Under the pieces are notes generated by a model that made no database searches, was not told the DNA's origin, and saw only the letters and a program-made list of their open reading frames with translations. Position numbers and translations under genes: made by a program. A stretch of DNA of 13,118 nt. It comes from JAEUIA01 sp038330085 (GTDB lineage Bacteria; Planctomycetota; UBA1135; GCA-002686595). This document shows positions 7,001-11,861 of the stretch, piece by piece (within the stretch, counting starts at the first letter, position 1; the number at the start of each line of letters is the position of its first letter). The DNA is taken from the NCBI GenBank assembly GCA_038330085.1, contig JBBQNP010000128.1:1-13118 (forward strand), given 5' to 3'.

Positions 7001-7009
7001 GAGAAGGAG
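7001..7009 (+). promoter_or_regulatory. strong Shine-Dalgarno supporting the GTG start of lpxK
   Basis: GAGAAGGAG (core AAGGAG, 7004-7009) lies 6 nt before GTG at 7016, which is ideal spacing. It settles the lpxK start upstream of the 24-bp repeats, so the repeats are translated. It contrasts with the absence of such a site at the first genes of units in this window. Confidence 0.75.
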
Positions 7010-7015
7010 CGATCC

Positions 7016-8149
7016 GTGCGGCCCGAGGACAGGCCGGCCTTCCGGCCCGAGGGCAGGTCGGCCTTGCGGCCCGAGGGCAGGTCGGCCTTGCGGCCCGAAG
7101 AGAGACTCGCGCAGCGCGGAGGGTTCATCGAGCTCTTGCGCGTGCCGGCGGCGTTGTTCGGCGCGGCGGCGATCGCTCGGCGGGCGTTGTACGACCATCA
7201 CTGGTTGCCGAACACCCGCTTGTCGGTGCCCGTTGTCGGCGTAGGCAACATCACGACGGGCGGCACGGGCAAGACGCCGGTGTGCGCGTGGCTCGTGGCG
7301 CGGTTGCAGGAGCGCGGGTTCTCACCGGGTTTGCTTTCGCGCGGATACGGCGCGGCGGACGGCGCCGTCAACGAAGAAGCGTTGTTGCTCGAGCGACTGT
7401 GTCCGGGCGTGCCGCACGTTCAGGACGCGGATCGCGTGCGCGGCGGGCAGCGCCTGATCGCCGAGCATGCCGTCGACGTGATCGTGCTCGACGACGGGTT
7501 CCAGCATCGGCGCCTCGCGCGCGACGTCGACCTCGTGTTGATCGATGCGACCCGGCCGTGGGGCTTGGCGCCGGTCGGAGACGGTGAAGCGGTGCGTGCG
7601 ATGTTGCCGCGCGGGTTGTTGCGCGAACCGCCGAGCTCGTTGCGGCGCGCGGACGCGATCGTGATCACGCGTTGCGAATCGGTCGATGCGGACGCCATCG
7701 ATGCGCTGGAACTCAAGCTCCAATCGATCGCTCCCGGACGTCCCGTGTGTCGCGCGCGCTTGCGCACTTGCTGCTGGCGCGACGAACTCGGCACGGAGGA
7801 ACCGATCGACGATCTCTACGGCCAGGACGTCGACCTGATCAGCGCGCTCGGCAACCCGGCTGCGTTCGAAGCCAGCGTGCGTTCCACCGGCGTGCGCGTG
7901 TGTGATCACCGCGTGTTCCCGGACCACCATCGCTACGTGCCGGACGATCTGCTGGGCCTGCCGTTCTCGAAGCGCGAGCTCGTCACGAGCGCGAAGGACG
8001 CCGTCAAGCTCGCGCCGCTTGGCGTGCGCTTCCGTGCGCTCGAGTCGGAGGTCGAGATCGTCAGCGGGTCGGGCGTGCTCGACGCTCTGCTCGAAACGTT
8101 GGCGCGGCCGAAGGGCTCGAAGCTGAAGCGCTCGGACGAAACCACATGA
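7016..8149 (+). CDS. lpxK: tetraacyldisaccharide 4'-kinase
   Basis: LpxK phosphorylates the 4'-position of the tetraacyldisaccharide-1-phosphate to give lipid IVA, at the cytoplasmic face of the inner membrane. The product is 377 residues, longer than the usual ~310-350. Visible hallmarks are the N-terminal membrane-associated helix FIELLRVPAALFGAAAIARR (37-56), GNITTGGTGKTP (77-88, Walker A with the LpxK-specific GGTGKTP), SRGYG (108-112), the DDGFQH motif (159-164) with following R-x-L-A-R-D, IDATRPWG (176-183), the FPDHHRY box (301-307) and the VTSAKDAVKL box (323-332). The first 34 residues are an unusual extension of about four 8-residue repeats (RPEGRSAL-type) from tandem DNA repeats. 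It overlaps the next gene by 4 nt (ATGA), indicating translational coupling. Confidence 0.97.
   Translation: MRPEDRPAFRPEGRSALRPEGRSALRPEERLAQRGGFIELLRVPAALFGAAAIARRALYDHHWLPNTRLSVPVVGVGNITTGGTGKTPVCAWLVARLQERGFSPGLLSRGYGAADGAVNEEALLLERLCPGVPHVQDADRVRGGQRLIAEHAVDVIVLDDGFQHRRLARDVDLVLIDATRPWGLAPVGDGEAVRAMLPRGLLREPPSSLRRADAIVITRCESVDADAIDALELKLQSIAPGRPVCRARLRTCCWRDELGTEEPIDDLYGQDVDLISALGNPAAFEASVRSTGVRVCDHRVFPDHHRYVPDDLLGLPFSKRELVTSAKDAVKLAPLGVRFRALESEVEIVSGSGVLDALLETLARPKGSKLKRSDETT
7019..7104 (+). repeat. 24-bp in-frame tandem repeat coding for the LpxK N-terminus
   Basis: Units are at 7019-7042, 7043-7066 and 7067-7090, plus a decayed partial unit at 7091-7104. Units 2 and 3 are identical and unit 1 differs at four positions. 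Each unit encodes eight residues of the pattern R-P-E-x-R-x-A-x. Because 24 is a multiple of 3, copy-number change would lengthen or shorten the protein without a frameshift. Confidence 0.9.
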
Positions 8150-9177
8150 GCGTCGAAACGACGACCTCGAAACCCGAGCCGAGCCTCCTGCCGAAGGGCT
8201 TGCGGCAAGACTGGCCCGTGCCGCGGCAGGACGTACACGGCACGCGCGGCGGCGCCGTCGCGCAACTGGAGTACTGGGCCTCGCGCGCGGCGATGTCCGG
8301 CATCGACGTGCTGCCGAACTTCCTGCGCGAGGCTCTGATCGGCACGCTGGCGCGCCTCGCACGTCGAGTCGATCGGTCGCACTCGGATGCGGCGCGCGAG
8401 TTCCTGCGCACGGCGCTGGGGGAGATGGACGAATCTCAGCTCGAAGCGCGCGTGCTCGAAGCCTGGCGACACTTCCTGCGCGTCGTGATCATCAGCGAGA
8501 CGCTCGACCATCACGTCGACCTCGAGCACCTCCGCGAGCGCTTCACGCTCGACTTCTCGCCGCAGGTGCAAGAGCTCTTCGCCAGCAAGCGTGGACGCAT
8601 CCTCGTCACAGGACACATCGGCGATTGGGAAGCGGCGTCGACGGTCCTACCCTGGATCGGATGCGATCCGCTCTACGCGATTTCGAAGCCGCCGCGCAAC
8701 CGTCCGATGTCGGTGCACATCCAGCGCGTGCGAGAAGCGCGCGGCGTGCGTCTCCTGCCGAGGCGCGGGGCCATGCAGCACGCGGCTACCTTGCTGCGCG
8801 CGGGCGGCACGCTGGCGATGCTGCTCGACCAGCGCGCGCGCACGCGGCCGGTGTTCGCGCCGCTGTTCGGACGGATGGCGCGATGCGACCGCAGCGCGGG
8901 CGTGCTCATTCGGCGCTTGCGCGCGCCGGTCGTCGTCGGCGCGTGCTGGATCGAGGGCCCCTGGCGTTGGCGCTGTCATGCGCACGATCTGATCGAGCCC
9001 GGGGACATCGCCGGCAAGTCGCCCGAGGAGATCGCGACGATGATCAACGCTTGTTACGAGCGGTTGATCCTGGCTCGGCCCGAGCAGTACTTCTGGCTGC
9101 ACGACCGTTACCGCGGCGCCGACGAAGTCACGCGCGCGCGGGAGACCGCCCCTGCGACGACCGACACGACCGAATGA
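8146..9177 (+). CDS. lipid A biosynthesis lauroyl/myristoyl-type acyltransferase (LpxL/HtrB family)
   Basis: The enzyme is predicted to transfer a secondary fatty acyl chain onto the lipid A precursor made by the preceding kinase. The product is 343 residues. It carries the HX4E acyltransferase motif GHIGDWEAA (H157, E162), a basic substrate-binding stretch AISKPPRNRPM (178-188), LLDQRARTRPVFAPLFGR (226-243), equivalent to the LpxL 'D-Q-x-x-x-x-G-v-F-v-P-F-F-G' block, and the terminal PEQYFWLHDRYR (312-323) typical of the family. Unlike enterobacterial LpxL, the first ~35 residues are polar and no clear N-terminal membrane anchor is visible. Acyl-chain and position specificity cannot be predicted, so no L/M/P symbol is given. 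Start ATG 8146 overlaps the lpxK stop in ATGA with no strong Shine-Dalgarno, consistent with translational coupling. The stop codon is the first three bases of a 13-bp tandem repeat. Confidence 0.92.
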   Translation: MSVETTTSKPEPSLLPKGLRQDWPVPRQDVHGTRGGAVAQLEYWASRAAMSGIDVLPNFLREALIGTLARLARRVDRSHSDAAREFLRTALGEMDESQLEARVLEAWRHFLRVVIISETLDHHVDLEHLRERFTLDFSPQVQELFASKRGRILVTGHIGDWEAASTVLPWIGCDPLYAISKPPRNRPMSVHIQRVREARGVRLLPRRGAMQHAATLLRAGGTLAMLLDQRARTRPVFAPLFGRMARCDRSAGVLIRRLRAPVVVGACWIEGPWRWRCHAHDLIEPGDIAGKSPEEIATMINACYERLILARPEQYFWLHDRYRGADEVTRARETAPATTDTTE

Positions 9178-9258
9178 CACTGGCGGGTGACGCTGGCGAA
9201 TGACACCGGCGAATGACGCCGGCGAGTGACGCCGGCGAGTGACGCCGGCGAGTGACGC
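9175..9258 (+). repeat. 13-bp tandem repeat, six units plus partial, each containing TGA
   Basis: Units of pattern TGACRCYGGCGRR start at 9175, 9188, 9201, 9214, 9227 and 9240, with a partial at 9253. Units 4-6 are identical and the earlier ones differ at one to three positions. The first TGA is the acyltransferase stop codon. Because 13 is not a multiple of 3, the TGAs fall in all three forward frames. Most units contain the palindrome CGCCGGCG or a near match. It fills most of the 120-bp gap before hldE. Confidence 0.92.
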
Positions 9259-9283
9259 GCAGGTTTTCAGGCATCACGGACGA

Positions 9284-9289
9284 TACGAT
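9284..9289 (+). promoter_or_regulatory. candidate -10 box for hldE
   Basis: TACGAT lies 8 nt before the hldE ATG (9298). TTTTCA (9264-9269) resembles a -35 but the 14-bp spacing is short. No Shine-Dalgarno precedes the ATG, so hldE may have its own leaderless transcript in addition to read-through from the genes upstream. Confidence 0.35.
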
Positions 9290-9297
9290 CCAACCCC

Positions 9298-10755
9298 ATG
9301 GACGGACGCGAGCTCGAATCGATCCTGCAACGCAGCGGACATCCGCGCGTGCTCATCGTCGGCGACTTGATCCTCGATGCGTACGTGTCGGGCGACGTCG
9401 CGCGTATTTCGCCCGAGGCGCCGATCCCGATCCTCACCGCGAAGCGTCGCGAAGAGCGTCTCGGCGGTGCCGGCAACGTCGCGGCCAACCTGATCGCGAT
9501 GCAGGCGGAAGTCGACGTGGTCGGCGTGCTCGGCGACGACACGAACGGCAACGCCCTGCGCGAGATGATGACGCGCATGGGGATCGACACGGGCGGATGC
9601 ACGATCGACGGATCGCGGCCGACTGTGCTCAAGACGCGCATGATGAGCGGCGCGCACCAGATGTTGCGCGTGGACTGGGAAGACGCGAGCCCGGTCGGTG
9701 GTGCTGCGAGCGAGGCGATGCTCGCGCTGTTGCCCGATCGCGTGCGCCGCGCGAAAGCGGTCGTGCTGTCGGACTACGGCAAGGGTGTCTTGACCGACGC
9801 GGTGTTGCGCAACGTGATCGCCGCCGCGCGTGCCGCGAAGATCCCGGTGCTCGTCGATCCGAAGGGCGAGGACTATGCGCGCTATCGCGGTGCGACGCTC
9901 GTCACGCCGAACCGCAAGGAGGCCGAGCAGGCGCTCGGTCGCAAGCTCGCGAAGGTCGACGACATGTCGCGCGCGGCGGACGACCTGATGAAGCTCGCCG
10001 ATCTCGATGCCGCGGTGGTGACGCTCGGCGCGGACGGCATCTACTACAAGGACAAGCGCGGCGTGTTCGGTCACGTTCCGGCGCAGGCGCGCGCGGTGTT
10101 CGACGTCACGGGTGCCGGCGACACGGTGGTCGCGCAGCTCGCGTTCCATCTGGCCGACGGCGTTCCGCTCGGTGCCGCGGTCGAACTCGCCAATCAAGCC
10201 GCCGCGATCACGGTCGGACGGTTGGGCACGCACGCCGTGTCACGTTCGGAGCTCGCCGCGCACATCGCCGAGTCGGCGCCGCATGCGGGCAAGGTGGTGG
10301 TCGGCGACGAGCTCGAAGTCCTGCTCGCGCAGTGGCGCAAGGACGGCAAGCGCATCGTGTTCACGAACGGCTGCTTCGACGTGTTGCACCCTGGACATAC
10401 GAGCTATCTACGCTTCGCGAAGAGCAAGGGCGACATGCTGATCGTCGGCGTGAACGATGATTCATCGGTGAAGCGCTTGAAGGGGGAAACGCGGCCGTTC
10501 AACTGCCTTGCAGATCGGATGGAAATGCTGGCCGCGCTCGAGATGGTCGATGCCGTGACGAGCTTCACCGAAGACACGCCGCTGAAGATCATCGAGAAGG
10601 TGACGCCCCACGCGCTCGTGAAGGGCGAAGACTGGTCTGATAAGGGTGTCGTCGGCCGCGAGTGGGTCGAATCCCACGGCGGCACAGTGCATCTCGCGCC
10701 GATGGTGCCCGGTCAATCGACGACGAGCATCCTCGATCGGATGAAGAAGAAGTGA
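9298..10755 (+). CDS. hldE: bifunctional D-glycero-beta-D-manno-heptose-7-phosphate kinase / heptose-1-phosphate adenylyltransferase
   Basis: HldE carries out two steps of ADP-heptose synthesis for the LPS inner core: phosphorylation of heptose-7-phosphate at C1, and, after a phosphatase step, adenylation of heptose-1-phosphate. The product is 485 residues, close to the E. coli enzyme (477), with both domains in the standard order. Residues ~15-325 are a PfkB/ribokinase-type kinase: GGAGNVAANL (56-65), SDYGKGVL (158-165), the anion-hole/catalytic DVTGAGDT (269-276, base D275) and N-R-K-E at 205-208. Residues ~350-485 are a cytidylyltransferase-type nucleotidyltransferase: FTNGCFDVLHPGH (355-367, HxGH), GVNDDSSVKRLKG (384-396), VKGEDW (441-446) and PGQSTTSI (471-478). 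In many organisms the intermediate phosphatase is GmhB, a HAD enzyme; none is adjacent here. The gene directly follows the 13-bp repeats. Confidence 0.98.
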   Translation: MDGRELESILQRSGHPRVLIVGDLILDAYVSGDVARISPEAPIPILTAKRREERLGGAGNVAANLIAMQAEVDVVGVLGDDTNGNALREMMTRMGIDTGGCTIDGSRPTVLKTRMMSGAHQMLRVDWEDASPVGGAASEAMLALLPDRVRRAKAVVLSDYGKGVLTDAVLRNVIAAARAAKIPVLVDPKGEDYARYRGATLVTPNRKEAEQALGRKLAKVDDMSRAADDLMKLADLDAAVVTLGADGIYYKDKRGVFGHVPAQARAVFDVTGAGDTVVAQLAFHLADGVPLGAAVELANQAAAITVGRLGTHAVSRSELAAHIAESAPHAGKVVVGDELEVLLAQWRKDGKRIVFTNGCFDVLHPGHTSYLRFAKSKGDMLIVGVNDDSSVKRLKGETRPFNCLADRMEMLAALEMVDAVTSFTEDTPLKIIEKVTPHALVKGEDWSDKGVVGREWVESHGGTVHLAPMVPGQSTTSILDRMKKK

Positions 10756-10825
10756 GCGGCTGATCCCGCCCACCTCCCTCGCGCCGCCCCTTTCCCGCCT
10801 CGTTCCGGTTCCCCGATCGGCGCAG

Positions 10826-10842
10826 CGGGAATTTGTCTCCCG
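10826..10842 (+). terminator. weak hairpin, possible hldE terminator
   Basis: CGGGA (10826-10830) and TCCCG (10838-10842) pair around a 7-nt loop 70 bp after the hldE stop. The stem is short and no T-run follows, so this is only a weak terminator candidate. No better one was found after hldE. Confidence 0.2.
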
Positions 10843-10886
10843 GATTCTCGGTAACCGTTCCACCCGCCGTTCGTCGTCGGGGATGA

Positions 10887-10900
10887 ATGGATGCATCCAT
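10887..10900. promoter_or_regulatory. 14-bp perfect palindrome, possible operator
   Basis: ATGGATGCATCCAT is a perfect dyad, AT-richer than its surroundings and intergenic. It could bind a dimeric regulator, but no gene start follows closely: the toxin ATG is 166 bp downstream. It may also be chance. Confidence 0.35.
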
Positions 10901-11046
10901 CCTTCGAGGGGAGTCGTGCCGTTCGATCTCCCGTGCCGTGAACCGGCAGCGTGAATCATCGACGTGGACGAGTGTTCGTCGCATGCCCAGACACGGTCCG
11001 GGCAACCGTTCGACCCGTGCGCGGACCGAAATCAGCGTTTGCACCG

Positions 11047-11066
11047 TGTTAGCAATTCTGGTAACA
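11047..11066. promoter_or_regulatory. operator-like inverted repeat at the toxin-antitoxin promoter
   Basis: TGTTA (11047-11051) and TAACA (11062-11066) are inverted around 10 nt; a C:G pair inside extends the symmetry (TGTTAGC/GGTAACA with one mismatch). It abuts the toxin ATG at 11066. A TTGCAC (11039-11044) spaced 17 bp from TAACAT (11062-11067) could be a promoter covered by this operator, though that -10 overlaps the start codon, so the exact promoter is uncertain. HigA-type antitoxins commonly autorepress from such sites. Confidence 0.5.
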
Positions 11067-11443
11067 TGAGCGAGAAGCAGGAAACCGGTGTCGTTGCCCG
11101 AGGCCCGCATGGTTCCGTGGAGTTCGCGCGTGATGCACAGGGCTGGGCGTACGCCGCGGACTTCCTCGCGCACCAGGCACCCTCGAAGGATGCGCGGCGG
11201 CTGCGGCGCTGGTTCCAGGTCATGGCCAACGAAGGACGCATCACAAACCCGCAAGCGTTCAAGCACGAGCGCGGTGCGATCTTCGCCTTCAAGTCGTCGC
11301 AGTGCCGCGTGCCCTGCTTCCAAAAGCTTCAGGCGTGGTACCTCACGCACGGGTTCATCAAGAAGAAGGACAGATGGTTGGAAGTGGAGTTCCGCCGTGC
11401 CGACAGGATCATGGCTGAGCACTTGGAACGAGGAGGTTCATGA
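11066..11443 (+). CDS. HigB/RelE-like (Gp49 family) toxin
   Basis: The product is 125 residues, with a predicted RelE-fold mRNA interferase-type toxin paired with the XRE antitoxin downstream. The core is APSKDARRLRRWFQVMANEG (38-57), where HigB proteins have a helix contacting the ribosome or partner. It is followed by FAFKSSQCRVPCFQ (73-86) and WYLTHGFIKKKDRW (91-104), the latter matching the 'l-L-h-g-F-x-K-K-x-x-k-t-P' strand-turn of Gp49/HigB toxins, then a basic C-terminal helix FRRADRIMAEHLER (109-122). Two cysteines (C80, C84) flank RVP. The N-terminal ~25 residues are not recognised. ATG 11066 is preferred over an in-frame ATG at 10964 because the operator-like dyad ends exactly there. 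The toxin-before-antitoxin order and a stop/start overlap of 1-4 nt are typical of HigBA. Activity is inferred from family and context. Confidence 0.8.
   Translation: MSEKQETGVVARGPHGSVEFARDAQGWAYAADFLAHQAPSKDARRLRRWFQVMANEGRITNPQAFKHERGAIFAFKSSQCRVPCFQKLQAWYLTHGFIKKKDRWLEVEFRRADRIMAEHLERGGS
11431..11436 (+). promoter_or_regulatory. consensus Shine-Dalgarno of the antitoxin gene
   Basis: AGGAGG lies 6 nt before the ATG at 11443 and only 3 nt before the ATG at 11440. Spacing favours the second ATG. A full consensus site inside the toxin coding end would favour strong antitoxin translation, as expected for a toxin-antitoxin pair. Confidence 0.7.
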
Positions 11444-11829
11444 TGCGAACGAAGCAAGCAGCACACCAAGCCGTGGCGCACGGAGTCTTCGATCGGTTGT
11501 ATGCCACCCCCAAAGCGCGCCGCGACACGGAACGTGATCGGGTGCTCGTGGAAGCCGTCGAAAACCTCGCGCGCGCGATGGAGGCCCGCGGCGTGAACGG
11601 ATCGGAGCTCGCGCGCCGTGCAGGTTGGACTCGATCGATGGTCTCGCGTCTGTTGCAAGGCGAACACAGTTGCACGGTTCGCTCGCTCAGCGATGCCTTC
11701 CACGCCCTCGGCTACGAAATGAGCGTCGGCTATCGATTGCCCACGGATGCTCCACAAGTGCAGGCCGTTCCGCGGGAACGAGTCCCGAAGGCCGCGAAAC
11801 AGACGCGCCGCCGTCGGAAAGCGGGATAG
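11443..11829 (+). CDS. XRE-family HigA-like antitoxin
   Basis: The product is 128 residues, a helix-turn-helix protein predicted to neutralise the upstream toxin and repress the pair. A helix-turn-helix lies around residues 40-95: NLARAMEARGVNGSELARRA (41-60), the recognition-helix region GWTRSMVSRLLQGE (61-74), then the typical third part SLSDAFHALGYEM (81-93), as in HigA/XRE proteins acting on 'a-L-G'. The N-terminal ~35 residues (FDRLYATPKARRD) could form the toxin-binding arm. The C-terminus is a very basic tail (KQTRRRRKAG). Start: tandem ATGs occur at 11440 and 11443 in the same frame; 11443 has ideal spacing from the AGGAGG, and the earlier one would add one methionine. The toxin stop TGA (11441-11443) overlaps the start. 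A terminator-like hairpin follows 7 bp after the stop. Confidence 0.85.
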   Translation: MRTKQAAHQAVAHGVFDRLYATPKARRDTERDRVLVEAVENLARAMEARGVNGSELARRAGWTRSMVSRLLQGEHSCTVRSLSDAFHALGYEMSVGYRLPTDAPQVQAVPRERVPKAAKQTRRRRKAG

Positions 11830-11835
11830 AGGGTC

Positions 11836-11858
11836 GGATCGCGCGTCAGCGCGAGTCC
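11836..11858. terminator. hairpin between convergent genes, probable bidirectional terminator
   Basis: TCGCGC (11839-11844), loop GTCA and GCGCGA (11849-11854) form a perfect 6-bp GC stem. GGA (11836-11838) with TCC (11856-11858) extends it to 9 bp with one bulged G. It fills the 32-bp gap between the antitoxin and S9 peptidase stop codons. Only a short ATTTC follows on the plus side, so termination strength is uncertain. Confidence 0.55.
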
Positions 11859-11861
11859 ATT

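Larger units (their letters stand above)
10756..11065. other. 310-bp intergenic region between hldE and the toxin-antitoxin pair
   Basis: No credible gene was seen. Contents are a weak inverted repeat (10826-10842), a 14-bp perfect palindrome (10887-10900), and at its right end a TTGCAC (11039-11044) followed by the operator-like dyad of the toxin gene. Composition is slightly less GC-rich and less codon-structured than the flanks. Short open frames here lack a consistent codon pattern and family similarity. Confidence 0.6.

Noticed and set aside
7019..7104. Possible CRISPR array
   Set aside because: Units are directly adjacent with no spacers and lie inside a coding region; the same holds for the 13-bp repeats at 9175-9258.
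6662..7201. Minus-strand open frame with repeated GPQGRPAL-type peptides
   Set aside because: The repeats are only the complement of the 24-bp lpxK minisatellite; the frame overlaps rpoZ and lpxK and has no start signals.
10887..11069. Small plus-strand open frame in the hldE-toxin gap
   Set aside because: No Shine-Dalgarno, poor codon pattern and a start that is part of the palindrome; it also runs into the toxin start region.
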